DNA of 64,000 nucleotides from Dioscorea cayenensis subsp. rotundata (GCF_009730915.1 NC_052475.1:17453430-17517429); one strand, 5' to 3'; numbered from the stretch's first letter, positions 37,201 through 49,875 are shown. Program-made: numbers and translations. The notes: generated by a model not told the origin, from the letters alone.

Positions 37201-38534
37201 AAAAATATAATATATGGTCCATTGAATAATCTCTTACCATCTTCTTTAGGCACCACCACAACCAGATCACAAAGAATTCAAAAGCAGAACCACTCCTATT
37301 ATATGTATATATATAATACATGAAATAAACTGGCTTGGGTTGGATGTGGCTTCAGTTTGGCATGGTAACTATTTGCATGCTCATGCATTTACATAGTTAT
37401 ATATATATATATATATATATTCCTTGATATATAAAAATAAGATTTATTTTGTTGAAAAATAAAAATGATATTAAAAAAGGATGGTTATAAACAAACAAAT
37501 TAGAGCATAGGGATGATGAAGAATCTCACTAGTTGATGGAGTGGTGGGGGATAGCCAAATTGCTTAGGGACAAGTAAACAAGTAGGTGTATCTCATCAAT
37601 CTGAAATCAAATCACATAAACCAAAGATTGAGACCAATTATGTCTTTAATTAACACATCCCATTCGGAGTGCATCAATGGCCAAAGATTAGATTAATGCG
37701 TGTGCTAATCATTGCTTTTGGATGCCACCAAATGAATTGCATGCCAAAACTAAGTGCTTTCTGTTAAACATGATTATTTCGTTATGTCATGTTGTTGCTA
37801 TTTGAGTAGGACTATTTCATTTGATTTAAAATTGCTCAAAATTCATTTTATATTTATGTATTTTTTAAAATAAAAAACTTACTTGTGATTCCTTGTCTAT
37901 TTTCTAAAAGATAAGTTTGATTCGAACTTTAAATTTATGTATCAAGATTTCTTATGAGTCATTGTTTTTTTAATGGTCAAAAGGGCACTATAGAACTAGT
38001 TATCTATCATTTTCTATCATTATGCGTTTGTAAATATACATATACCATAATTTTATTTTATTTTTTTTAAAATCATACTTATACTTGATATAATTAAAAT
38101 GAAGGGAAATTAGTCTTCTGATATAAATGAAGAGAATTACAATCATATGAATCTACTCTACAAATCCTCATCTCTATGCTTATGTGTATTATTCACAAAT
38201 TTTAATAATAAATCATCATGATTTATCTCAAAACTGATGCGTAATTCATAACTATTTTTTCATATATAAATGGTTTTAATAATATTTTAAATACAAATAT
38301 TATTTTTGACTAACAATAACAAGACATTTTTCTTTATAAAAAACAATAACTATTTAATATAGTTATGAAATATCTAAAAAATCTCTACTGTTTTACAAAA
38401 ACAACAAAGTTATATATTTTGACAGCGGTTAAAAATTAATCATTTAATTCATGCACTTTTAGAAAGAGATGAAAAGTTTGAGTTATGAGTATACATCCAC
38501 GTCTTACAACTCGGGATCATTACTATTTCTAATG
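34241..38534. other. AT-rich intergenic DNA
   Basis: About 4.3 kb without a recognisable gene. It contains (TA)n tracts at about 35640-35655, 35899-35922 and 37398-37420, a (TATAAA)n-like stretch near 35952-35976, and many short AT homopolymers. Conserved-looking words such as CATGCATG near 36520 and 36777 are isolated. Nothing supports coding exons. Confidence 0.45.
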
Positions 38535-38539
38535 AAAAT

Positions 38540-41243
38540 TGTAATACCCTGAACCTTTGGATACCTGTTGGAAAATATATTCAGGGTATTACTACAGTTA
38601 CAGTAAGAATTTTTCTACAGAGTAATCTTGTTGAGAAACCCCAAGTGGAAATAACAAGGACCTAAGTGTAAAAGTTTATAAAAGATTTTGGGTTAAAGAG
38701 TAATAGAAAAAGGATTGATATAAAATGTTTCTGGCATCCAAGGACTGAAAGGTAAGATGGAAGGGATCTTTTTGAAATGTTGTACTATAATCCAAGGACC
38801 ATTGGATAATTTAGAAGGATCTTTTGAGAATACTATTTTGTAATTCAGGGACCATTCATGAGTTTTTTTCAGGGACTGTTTTGTAAGGAATTATGTTTTG
38901 AGGGACTAAATGTAAATTTCGGCTGAAAGTTAAATTTGGAGAAAAAAATCTAGAAAGCTTGAGTGTTGTTCATCTTCTTCTCCACCATTTTGCTACAGTA
39001 ACCCGAGAGTTAAAAATGAAGAAAATGAGAGAAATTAGAGGTTTTTAAAGAGAAAGACTTGGGAGATCATGGGAGAGAGTTCACGGAGTCCCTGGTAAGG
39101 GTTATTTTTGGTTTGAATGATATATAAATTTTTAGTTAAAAAGCTTGAGCAACAATGCTTGAATTTAACATGTTTTTGTGAGGTTTGGCTTGGATTTAAG
39201 TCGTCAAATCATGTTAGATTATCGTGGATGATTGTTTGATTGAAAATTACTTTGAAAAAACTTTTGTAAACATGATGAAATTGCTTGAAAATGGGGATGA
39301 GATTACGAATTATCTGATAGCATCTATGTAGCACCGAGATTAAAAATTTGGTTTAGTTAATTAAATTGATGATTATGATGATTAGGAGGTTAATGATAAT
39401 GGTTAGATTGAAATGGGTTGAGTTAGCCAAGTTGAATTGGTTGGATCAAACCAAGTTGCATTGAATTGATTGAGTTGAATTAATTTGGTTGAGTTGGGCT
39501 TGATCAAATCAGGTTGAGATGGTTTGGGTTTGGTTCAGTTGATTTGGGTTAGGGGTTTTGGACTGAACCAAGTTGGTTCAAAAGGATTTTTGAATAAAAA
39601 TTGAGTTGGTTCAAGCTGGTTCAGTTTGATTGAGTTTTGGTTCAAGTACAATTGAGCTTGGTTCAATGGAATTGAGATTGGTTCAGATTGGTTTAACCGT
39701 GTTTAGTCTAAATTGAGTTGGTTTAAGTGCAATTGAAAAGCTCGGTTTGATTATGCAATGTCGGATTTTTAACCGATTGGAGTGAGTGGGCCCTAATAGA
39801 GAATTGATTATTATTTTTTGTATTTTCTTTTGAGTTTAAATATATTATTTATTTTTTTATTATATTATTCTCATAGGGTGTTGTTCGGTCTTGGGGAGGG
39901 AGTTCCAGTGTCTAGGAAGGAACCCAAGGACACCGAGTGAGTTGGTAGTGGCTATTATTTTTAAATAATTGATTAATTATTATTATTTTGAAATAATTAT
40001 TTAATGGCTAGTATTTTGAAAAATAATTGTTTAAGTATTTCTTTTTATCATGTTTAATTAGGGCGATAATGTTGAGGTATACATGATATTTATTTGCCGT
40101 TGATGTTCCCCGACAATCGTATTGATACATCAATTTTCGTATAATTATACGTATTTATAAATAGTATAAATACATGTATACGTGATTTAATTATTCGGTT
40201 CATGAATTTATTTTTTTGGATGGTTATATATGCTTTTGATTTGGAATGATTTGTGAAATCGTATGCGTGTATTAAAAATATTTTTACCGACAATATTTGT
40301 GGGATCGGTTTTCATTCCCCGCATAGGAATGGTATTTTGTATTTGACTTTACCGGGTATTATGCATGTATCGTCATCGCGAATGTTTGTCTCCGGATAAG
40401 GACCATATGTTATGATTTATACAGCTTTGTATTGTCGCCGCATCTACATGTTGGTTTTGGATGGTGACGGCGGGCTAAAGCCCGACTCATCGCAGAGTGG
40501 GTTCCCACGGGCCGCCTTTAGAGGTGGCGTGGTGGACTCGGGCGTTGATTTGTCCGGATCGGTGGGAGCGTAGAGCCCCGATCGATGATACATCGGGATC
40601 CCGAGTCACCACACGGGACCGGTGGGCCAACGCTCAAGGTTACGAAGACTCGACGGCTCCCAACCTAGTCGCGACGTGCTAAGCCGGGAGAGTTTTTCAG
40701 TGCTATGGATTTGAGAATGGTTTTATATTATTAGTTATTTTTGACATCGATTTATGATGAATTTATGTTTTCAAAAGTTCTTTAAAAATGTATTTTTGCT
40801 AGAATTCCCAGTATTTTGGAAAAAGTTGGAAAAATTATTTTGAGAAATTGGTATTTATATACTTTATATACACTGTATTTAAGTATTTGGAATTATTAAG
40901 CCACTACCGACCAACCGAATGTGTCAGTAGTCGCAGGAGCAGGAACCTAGATTACCTGATCGGGTTTAGAACGAGTCAGGGTTCAGTCCAGGACTGCAGT
41001 GGGTCCCTCATTTCTTTTTTTCTTGTTATTGGTGTCACGACCTAGTAGCGGTTGTATCCCGCAAATTAGAGTAATTATATTTATCAGTATTTATGTATTT
41101 CGAACATGTACTTGGTGAAAAAAATTGTAAATTGTGATTTCAGTAGGTCCGCTTTTGTTTAAAAACAGGTGTCGGGCTTCAGCTAAAAGGGAATTTTAAC
41201 CGATGGGTGCCACATTTACCCTGTAGAAGGGGTGCGTGTGACA
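38540..41243 (+). repeat. LTR A (first)
   Basis: 2704 bases, TG...CA. It contains a low-complexity stretch of GAGTTGGTTCA/GGTTTGG phrases (about 39400-39760) and a GC-rich block (about 40440-40690) with TTTAGAGGTGGCGTGG. Short open frames within it are not conserved between the three LTRs and are not genes. Confidence 0.92.
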
Positions 41244-41266
41244 TCTTTTGGTATCGAGTCAGTAGG
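41244..41266 (+). promoter_or_regulatory. Primer-binding site of first internal domain
   Basis: Five bases after the LTR end comes TGGTATCGAGTC (41249-41260). This is one deletion and one change away from TGGTATCAGAGC, the initiator-Met tRNA primer site used by most plant gypsy elements. The second domain has TAGTATCGAGTC at 45555-45566. Confidence 0.6.
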
Positions 41267-41878
41267 TTGAGATATCCCTGGTTGGTAGAGATCACGGGTT
41301 GTGATCTGAGCCTAAGTTTAGAAGTCATGTCTAGACTTAGAGGTTTAGTAGGGATTAGCATGAAGTTAAGGGCCCAAGAGAATTATTAAGAATCTCCAAT
41401 CGAGGTTAAAAACCTAAGTTGCATATTTGGAATGAGAGCCGATCGTAGGGTTTTGATATTTGAGGCGTAGAGTCGAAAGCAGACAATCGTGATCCCCGAT
41501 CACGGGTTGAGATATTTATCGAATTGGTTTTATCCAAAAATAAGTTAACTTAAAGTTGCCAAAGAAGCGGTATTTGGCATTCTCTTTGTTGACCGGCACA
41601 CAGTGATTCTGCAGCTTTGATTTGAAAGATACTTTGACATACCCGTGCTTAAGAATATGGAGATTAGCCCGTGAGTAACCGAGCCTTCTTTATCACCTTT
41701 CGCTGATTCTTAAAAGGTGTGTTATGATGTGCCATTGATTCGAGTTTGATTTGTCGGACTTTGATGAATTATGGCCACTCCTCTAAGTGTAGTTTAGTTG
41801 TGTTTAAATAGAGGAGAAGATCGGACTTGCATTTTTTTCATCGCTGGAATTTTTGAGTGTCTTAAGGATTTTTGAGTA

Positions 41879-42416
41879 ATGGAACCAAGGCGTTTGAGAC
41901 GATCGAGACGAGGACCTCCTCCAAGGTATAATAGAGAAAGAGAAGAGAGATATTTCCTGAAGAGCAGAGAAGAGAGGAAGAAGAACGAGAAGAGAAATGG
42001 AGGAACAGAGAAGGAGAGAGGAGGAACGAATGAGAGAAGAAGAGATGGAAACCCATATTGCTGCTCAAGTACCCTCTAGCTCTACTCTTGTCGCCTCAAA
42101 GATCTTCTAGTTCTATTATCGCACCCTGGTAACCAAGAACAAGCAACGATCGATGTTTACGTCCCACAAGCTCGCTATGTGGTAACCATGAATACCGTAG
42201 ATTTTTAGCTCTATAGTTGCTTCAGAGCTGAGGAATATCTACATGGAACGTTTTCACCTAGACGAGAGTCATATGCCAGAATTGAGAAGGAGGTATGGAG
42301 TTTCTGAGGAGTTTGCAACGGCATATGATGATGCCCATGCAGTCCTTAACTATGGTGCAACAGTTGAGCAATGGAACCGGGAAAGGTTGAACCGCAGAAA
42401 CCGTAGACAAGGATGA
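41879..42416 (+). pseudogene. Frameshifted copy of the element's 178-residue protein gene
   Basis: It aligns along its length with the intact frame at 46181-46717 and starts at the same ATG (MEPRRLRRSRRGPPPRYNRE). Reading is lost about 30 codons in, where the sequence reads CCTGAAGAGCAGAG instead of CCTGGAAGAGCAGCAAAG, and further small indels follow. The original stop position is at 42414-42416. The changes are mostly one-base indels and TG/CG swaps, so assembly error in a repeat is a live alternative to real decay. Confidence 0.75.
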
Positions 42417-42828
42417 GGTTCAGTAAACGTATGAGGACTTGTGAATAGTAGAATAATCTGTTTGTATTATCGTTTGTGTGCTTGAGATGTTTGTATTCTA
42501 CCTGTGTATTTCCAGTATGATGTATTCCTACTTGTGAATAAGAAGTTGCTTTTCTTCTGGATTGTGGAAAATACAAGATTATTTTTATCAGTATGAGTTT
42601 TTGGAAGTGAGGAAGCCGAGTAACACATCGGAAAGAGTGTTGTATACCGTGTATAACACCGTATAAGAGGAATCAGGTTCACTTTGATCATCAGCAGATA
42701 CTTGGACATCCTTTTACAGTATTGTTATTTATCGTTGAATGATTTGGAACAAGAGAACGTGTCTTGGAACAAGTAATGAAATTCAAAGTGATATCGATTG
42801 ATGATGCTAAGGAAATTTCGAGGACGTA

Positions 42829-42849
42829 AATTTTCTTATGGGGAAGGAT
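42829..42849 (+). promoter_or_regulatory. Polypurine tract before LTR B
   Basis: A purine-rich GGGGAAGGAT lies directly before the LTR start TG at 42850, downstream of TTTCGAGGACG. The equivalent site before LTR C is at 47135-47148 (TTAAGGGGGAAGGA). This is the expected plus-strand primer for reverse transcription. Confidence 0.7.
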
Positions 42850-45549
42850 TGTAATACCCCTCGAACCTTCGATACCGTTGGAAAAATATATTCGTGGTAT
42901 TACTACGCATACAGAAGAATTTTTTTCTACAGAGTAATCTTGTTGAGAAACCCCAAGTGGAAAATAACAAGGACCTAAGTGTAAAAAGTTTATAAAAAGA
43001 TTTTTGGGTTAAAGAGTAATAGAAAAAAAGGATTGATATAAAATGTTTCTCGCATCCAAGGACTGAAAGGTAAGATGGAAGGGATCTTTTGAAATGTTGT
43101 ACTATAATCCAAGGACCATTGGATAATTTAGAAGGATCTTTTGAGAATACTATTTTTGTAATTCAGGGACCATTCATGAGTTTTTTTCAGGGACTGTTTT
43201 GTAAGGAATTATGTTTTGAGGGACTAAATGTAAATTTCGGCTGAAAGTTAAATTTGGAGAAAAAAATCTAGAGCTTGAGTGTTGTTCATCTTCTTCTCCA
43301 CCATTTTTGCTACAAGAACCCGAGAGTTAATGAAGAAAATGAGAGAAATTAGAGGTTTTTAAAGAGAAAGACTTGGAGATCGCTGGGAGAGAGTTCACGG
43401 AGTCCTTTGGTAAGTGTTATTTTTGGTTTGAATGATATATAAATTTTTAGTTAAAAGCTTTCGAGCAACAATGCTTGAATTTAACATGTTTTTGTGAGGT
43501 TTGGCTTGGATTTAAGTCATCGAAATCATGTTAGATTATCGTGATGATTGTTTGATTGAAATTACTTTTGAAAAAAACTTTTGTAAACATGATGAAATTG
43601 CTTGAAAAATGGGGATGAGATCACTGAATCATCAGTAGGCATCAGAAGCACCGAGATTAAAAATTTGGTTTAGTTAATTAAATTGATGATTATGATGATT
43701 AGGAGGTTAATGATAATGGTTAGATTGAAATGGGTTGAGTTAGCCAAGTTGAATTGGTTGGATCAAACCAAGTTGCATCGAATCGATTGAGTTGAATTAA
43801 TTTTGGTTGAGTTGGGCTTGATCAAATCAGGTTGAGATGGTTTGGGTTTTGGTTCAGTTGATTTGGGTTAAGGGTTTTGGACTGAACCAAGTTGGTTCAA
43901 AGGATTTTGAATAAAAAAATTGAGTTGGTTCAAGCTGGTTCAGTTTGATTGAGTTTGGTTCAAGTACAATTGAGCTTGGTTCAATGGAATTGAGATTGGT
44001 TCGATTGGTTTAACCGTGTTTAGTCTAAATTGAGTTGGTTTAAGTGCAATCGAAAGCTCAGCTTTGATTATGCAATGTCGGATTTTTAACCGATTGGAGT
44101 GAGTGGGCCCAATAGAGAATTGATTATTATTTTTTTGTATTTTCTTTTGAGTTTAAATATATTATTTATTTTTTTATTATATTATTCTCATAGGTGTTGT
44201 TCGAGCCTTGGGAGGGAGTTCCAGTGTCTAGCAAGGAACCCAAGGACACCGAGTGAGTTGGTAGTGGCTATTATTTTAAATAATTGATTAATTATTATTA
44301 TTTTGAAATAATTATTTAATGGCTAGTATTTTGAAAAATAATTGTTTAAGTATTTCTTTTTATCATGTTTAATTGACGTATAATGTTGAGGTATACGTAT
44401 ATTTATTTGCCGTTGATGTTCCCCGATAATCGTATTGATACATCAATTTTCAGTATAATTATACGTGATTTATAAATAGTATAAATACATGTATATGTGA
44501 TTTAATTATTCGGTTCATGAATTTATTTTTTTGGATGGTTATATATGCTTTTGATTTGGAATGATTTGTGAAATCATGTGCGTGTATTAAAAATATTTTA
44601 CCGACAATATTTGTGGGATCGGGTTTTCATTCCTCGGCATAGGAATGGTATTTTGTATTTGACTTTACTCGGTATTATGCATGTATCGCATCGCTGAATG
44701 TTTGTCCCGGATAAGGACCATATGTTATGATTTATACAGCTTTGTATTGTCGCTGCATCTACATGTTGGTTTGATGGTGACGGGCGGCTAAAAGCCCGAC
44801 TCATCGCAGAGTGGGTTCCCACGCCGCCCTTTAGAGGTGGCGTGCGGACTCGGGTGTTGATTTGTCCGCATCAGTGGGAGCGTAGAGCCCCGATCGATGA
44901 TACATCGGGATCCCGAGTCACCACACGGGACCGGGGCCAACGCCAAGGTTACTGAAGACTTTCGACGGCTCCCCAACCTAGTCGCGACGCGGCTAAGCCG
45001 GGAGAGTTTTCGTGCTATGGATTTGAGAATGGTTTTATATTATTAGTTATTTTTGACATTGATTTATGATGAATTTATGTTTCAAAAAGTTCTTTAAAAA
45101 CGTATTTTGCTAGAATTCTGGTATTTTGGAAAAGTTGGAAAATTATTTGAGAAATTGGTATTTATATACTTTATATACACTGTATTTAAGTATTTGGAAT
45201 TATTAAGCCACCACCGACCAACCGAATGTGTCAGAGTCGCAGGGAGCAGTGAACCTAGATTACCCGATCGGGTTTAGAACGAGTCGTGGTTCACCAGGAC
45301 CGCAGTGGGTCCCTCATTTCTTTTTTTCTTGTTATTGGTGTCACGACCTCAGTAGCGGTTGTACTCGCAAATTAGAGTAATTATATTTATTGTATTTATG
45401 TATTTGAACATGTACTTGGTGAAAAAAATTGTAAATTGTGATTTGTAGGGTCTCGCTTTTGTTTAAAAACGAGGTCGGCGCTTCAGCTAAAAGGGAATTT
45501 TAACCGATGGGTGCCACATTTACCCTCAGTAGAAGGGGTGGGTGTGACA
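42850..45549 (+). repeat. LTR B (middle, shared)
   Basis: 2700 bases, TGTAATACCC...TGTGACA, colinear with LTR A. It serves as the 3' LTR of the first unit and the 5' LTR of the second, which is the mark of a tandem dimer. Differences from A and C are mainly single-base indels and changes at CG, TG and CAG. Confidence 0.92.
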
Positions 45550-46180
45550 TCTTTTAGTATCGAGTCGTAGGGTTGAGATATCCCTGGTTGGTAGAGATCA
45601 CGGGTTGTGATCTGAGCCTAAGTTTAGAAGTCATGTCTAGACTTAGAGGTTTAGTAGGGATTAGCATGAAAGTTAAGGGCCCAGTAGAATTATTAAGAAT
45701 CTCCAATCGGGGTTAAAAACCTAAGTTGCATATTTGGAAACGAGAGTCGATCGTAGGGTTTTGATATTTGAGGCGAGAGTCGAAAGCAGACACCGTGATC
45801 CTGATCACGGGTTGAGATATTTATTGGAATTGGTTTTATCCAAAATAAGTTAACTTAAAGTTGCCAAAGAAGGGTATTTGGCATTCTCTTTGTTGACTGG
45901 CACACAGTGATTTGCAGTTTGATTTGAAAGATACTTTGGACATACCTGTGCTTAAGAATATGGAGATTAGCCCGTGAGTAACCAGTCTTCTTTATCACCT
46001 TTCTGTTGATTCTTAAAAGGTGTGTTATGATGTGCCATTGATTCGAGTTTGATTTGTCGGACTTTGGATGAATTATGGCCAGCTCCTCTAAGTGTAGTTT
46101 AGTTGTGTTTAAATAGAGGAGAAGATCAGACTTGCATTTTTCATCAGTGGAATTTTGAGTGTCTTAAGGATTTTTGAGTA

Positions 46181-46717
46181 ATGGAACCAAGGCGTTTGAG
46201 ACGACTGAGACGAGGACCTCCTCCAAGGTATAATAGAGAAAGAGAAGAGAGATATTTCCTGGAAGAGCAGCAAAGAGAGGAAGAAGAACAGAGAAGAGAA
46301 ATGGAGGAACAGAGAAGGAGAGAGGAGGAACGAATGAGAGAAGAAGAGATGGAAACCCATATTGCTGCTCAAGTACCCTCTAGCTCTACTCTTGTTGCCT
46401 CAGCATCTTCTAGTTCTATTATTGCACCTGGTAACCAAGAACAAGCAATGACTGATGTTTATGTCCCACAAGCTCGTTATGTGGTAACCATGAATACCAG
46501 AGATTTTAGCTCTATAGTTGCTTCAGAGCTGAGGAATATCTACATGGAACGTTTTCACCTAGACGAGAGTCATATGCCAGAATTGAGAAGGAGGTATGGA
46601 GTTTCTGAGGAGTTTGCAACGGCATATGATGATGCCCATGCAGTCCTTAACTATGGTGCAGCAGTTGAGCAATGGAACCGGGAAAGGTTGAACCGCAGAA
46701 ACCGTAGACAAGGATGA
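46181..46717 (+). CDS. Uncharacterised 178-residue Glu/Arg-rich protein of a non-autonomous LTR element
   Basis: This is the only sizeable open frame of the internal domain, and I do not recognise its family. The N-terminus is very basic (MEPRRLRRLRRGPPPRYNRE). Residues 21-57 are an almost pure Glu/Arg/Gln run, a probable single alpha-helix or coiled coil. Residues 58-82 are a Ser/Ala-rich linker. The C-terminal half (about 83-178) is a compact mixed region (VPQARYVVTMNTRDFSSIVA, then ELRNIYMERFHLDESHMPEL) ending in a basic tail (RERLNRRNRRQG). There are no zinc knuckle, protease, RT or integrase motifs. The ATG is followed by good coding sequence and is shared with the broken copy at 41879. 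A Gag-like structural or RNA-binding role is inferred only from its place between primer-binding site and polypurine tract. Confidence 0.65.
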   Translation: MEPRRLRRLRRGPPPRYNREREERYFLEEQQREEEEQRREMEEQRRREEERMREEEMETHIAAQVPSSSTLVASASSSSIIAPGNQEQAMTDVYVPQARYVVTMNTRDFSSIVASELRNIYMERFHLDESHMPELRRRYGVSEEFATAYDDAHAVLNYGAAVEQWNRERLNRRNRRQG

Positions 46718-47148
46718 GGTTCAGTAAACGTATGAGGACTTGTGAATAGTAGAATAATCTGTTTGTATTATCGTTTGTGTGCTTGAGATGTTTGTATTCT
46801 ACCTGTGTATTTCCAGTATGATGTATTCCTACTTGTGAATAAGAAGTTGCTTTTCTTCTGGATTGTGGAAAATACAAGATTATTTTATTGTATGAGTTTT
46901 GGAAGTGAGGAAGCCAGAGTAACACATCAGAAGAGTGTTGTATACCGTGTATAACACCGTATAAGAGGAATCAGGTTCACTTTGATCATCAGCAGATACT
47001 TGGACATCCTAATACAGTATTGTTATTTACTGTTGAACAGATTTGGAACAAGAGAACAGGTCTTGGAACAAGTAATGAAATTCAGTGATATCAGATTGAT
47101 GTATGCTAAGGAAATTTCGAGGACGAAATTTTCTTAAGGGGGAAGGAT

Positions 47149-49870
47149 TGTAATACCCTGAACCTTTGGATACATTGGAAAAATATATTCGTGGGTATTA
47201 CTACGATTCGATGAAGAATTTTTTTCTACGAGTAATCTTGTTGAGAAACCCCAAGTGGAAATAACAAGGACCTAAGTGTAAAAGTTTATAAAAAGATTTT
47301 TGGGTTAAAGAGTAATAGAAAAAGGATTGATATAAAATGTTTACGGCATCCAAGGACTGAAAGGTAAGATGGAAGGGATCTTTTTGAAATGTTGTACTAT
47401 AATCCAAGGACCATTGGATAATTTAGAAGGATCTTTTGAGAATACTATTTTTGTAATTCAGGGACCATTCATGAGTTTTTTTCAGGGACTGTTTTTGTAA
47501 GGAATTATGTTTTTGAGGGACTAAATGTAAATTTCGGCTGAAAGTTAAATTTGGAGAAAAAAATCTAGAGCTTGAGTGTTGTTCATCTTCTTCTCCACCA
47601 TTTTCTACTAAAGAATCCCGAGAGTTATGAAGAAAAAATGAGAGAAATTAGAGGTTTTTAAAGAGAAAGACTTGGAGATCGCCGGAGAGAGTTCGCCGGA
47701 GTCCTTGGTAAGGGTTATTTTGGTTTGAATGATATATAAATTTTAGTTAAAAGCTTGAGCAACAATGCTTGAATTTAACATGTTTTTTTGTGAGGTTTGG
47801 CTTGGATTTAAGTCTTTGAAATCATGTTAGATTATCGTGGATGATTGTTTGATTGAAATTACTTTGAAAAAAACTTTTGTAAACATGATGAAATTGCTTG
47901 AAAATGGGGATGAGATTACGGAATTCATCGTAGCATGCTATCAGTAGCACCGAGATTAAAAATTTGGTTTAGTTAATTAAATTGATGATTATGATGATTA
48001 GGAGGTTAATGATAATGGTTAGATTGAAATGGGTTGAGTTAGCCAAGTTGAATTGGTTGGATCAAACCAAGTTGCATGAATTGATTGAGTTGAATTAATT
48101 TGGTTGAGTTGAGCTCGATCAAATCAGGGTTGAGATGGTTTTGGGTTTGGTTCAGTTGATTTGGGTTAAGGGTTTTGGACTGAACCAAGTTGGTTCAAAA
48201 GGATTTTTGAATAAAAAAATTGAGTTGGTTCAAGCTGGTTCAGTTTGATTGAGTTTTGGTTCAGATACAATTGAGCTTGGTTCAATGGAATTGAGATTGG
48301 TTCGGATTGGTTTAACCGTGTTTAGTCTAAATTGAGTTGGTTTAAGTGCAATTGAAAGTCAGGTTTGATTATGCAATGTCGGATTTTTAACCGATTGGAG
48401 TGAGTGGGCCCATAGAGAATTGATTATTATTTTTTTGTATTTTCTTTTTGAGTTTAAATATATTATTTATTTTTTTATTATATTATTCTCATAGGTGTTG
48501 TTCGGGTCTTGGGAGGGAGTTCCAGTCTAGCAAGGAACCCAAGGACACCGAGTGAGTTGGTAGTGGCTATTATTTTTAAATAATTGATTAATTATTATTA
48601 TTTTTGAAATAATTATTTAATGGCTAGTATTTTGAAAAATAATTGTTTAAGTATTTCTTTTTATCATGTTTAATTAGGGTGATAATGTTGAGGGTATACG
48701 TATATTTATTTGCCGTTGATGTTCCCCGACAATCGTATTGATACATCAATTTCAGTATAATTATACGTATTTATAAATAGTATAAATACATGTATATGTG
48801 ATTTAATTATTCGGTTCATGAATTTATTTTTTTGGATGGTTATATATGCTTTTGATTTGGAATGATTTGTGAAATCGTATGCGTGTATTAAAAATATTTT
48901 ACCGACAATATTTGTGGGACTGGTTTTCATTCCTGGCATAGGAATGGTATTTTGTATTTGGACTTTACTGGTATTATGCATGTATCGTATCGTGAATGTT
49001 TGTCCCTGGATAAGGACCATATGTTATGATTTATACGATTTTAGTATTGTTCACTGCATCTACATGTTGGTTTTGGATGGTGACGCAGGGCTAAAAGCCC
49101 GACTCATCGCAGAGTGGGTTCCCACGGGCCGACCTTTAGAGGTGGCGTGGTGGACTCGGGTGTTGATTTGTCCGGATCGGTGGGAGCGTAGAGCCCTCGA
49201 TTGGATGATACATCGGGATCCCGAGTCACCACACGGGACCGGTGAGCCAACGCTCAAGGTTACGAAGACCTTTCGACGGCTCCCCAACCTAGTCGCGACG
49301 GCTACGTCGGGAGAGTTTTCGGGGCTATGGATTTGAGAATGGTTTTATATTATTAGTTATTTTGACATTGATTTATGATGAATTTATGTTTCAAAAGTTC
49401 TTTAAAAAAATGTATTTTTGCTAGAATTCCGGTATTTTTGGAAAAAGTTGGAAAAATTATTTGAGAAATTGGTATTTATATACTTTATATACTATCGTAT
49501 TTAAGTATTTGGAATTATTAGCCCACTCACCGACCAACCGAATGTCTGTCAGATTGCAGGAGCAGGAACCTAGATTACCTGATCGGGTTTAGAACGAGTC
49601 GGGGTTCGATCCCAGGACCCGCAGTGGGTCCCTCATTTCTTTTTTTCTTATATTGGTGTCATGACCTAGTAGCAGTTGTACCCTGCAAATTAGAAAGTAA
49701 TTATATTTATTGTATTTATGTATTTGAACATGTACTTGGTGAAAAAAATCAGTAAATTGTGATTTGTAGGTCCCCGCTTTTTGTTTAAAACAGGTAATCG
49801 GGCTTCAGCTAAAAGTGAATTTTAACTGATGGGTGCCACATTTACCTCGGTAGAAGGGGTGGGTGTGACA
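47149..49870 (+). repeat. LTR C (last)
   Basis: 2722 bases, TGTAATACCC...TGTGACA, followed at once by the right target duplication AAAAT. It ends 376 bases before the TIFY8 start codon, so LTR promoter or termination signals lie next to that gene's promoter. Confidence 0.92.
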
Positions 49871-49875
49871 AAAAT

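Larger units (their letters stand above)
38540..49870 (+). mobile_element. Dimeric non-autonomous gypsy-like element: LTR-internal-LTR-internal-LTR
   Basis: Three LTRs (38540-41243, 42850-45549, 47149-49870) alternate with two internal domains (41244-42849, 45550-47148). The whole is flanked by AAAAT at 38535-38539 and 49871-49875, one 5-bp target duplication. Each LTR starts TGTAATACC and ends TGTGACA. The polypurine tract TTAAGGGGGAAGGAT with the upstream TTTCGAGGACGAAATTTTC resembles Tekay/Del chromoviruses. No protease, reverse transcriptase, RNase H or integrase is present, so movement would need proteins from a relative. The repeated order implies ectopic recombination between LTRs of a single-unit insertion, or integration of a dimer. 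Confidence 0.9.

Noticed and set aside
48869..49336. 155-codon frame inside LTR C
   Set aside because: The matching positions in LTR A and LTR B do not keep this frame, so it is chance openness in LTR sequence.
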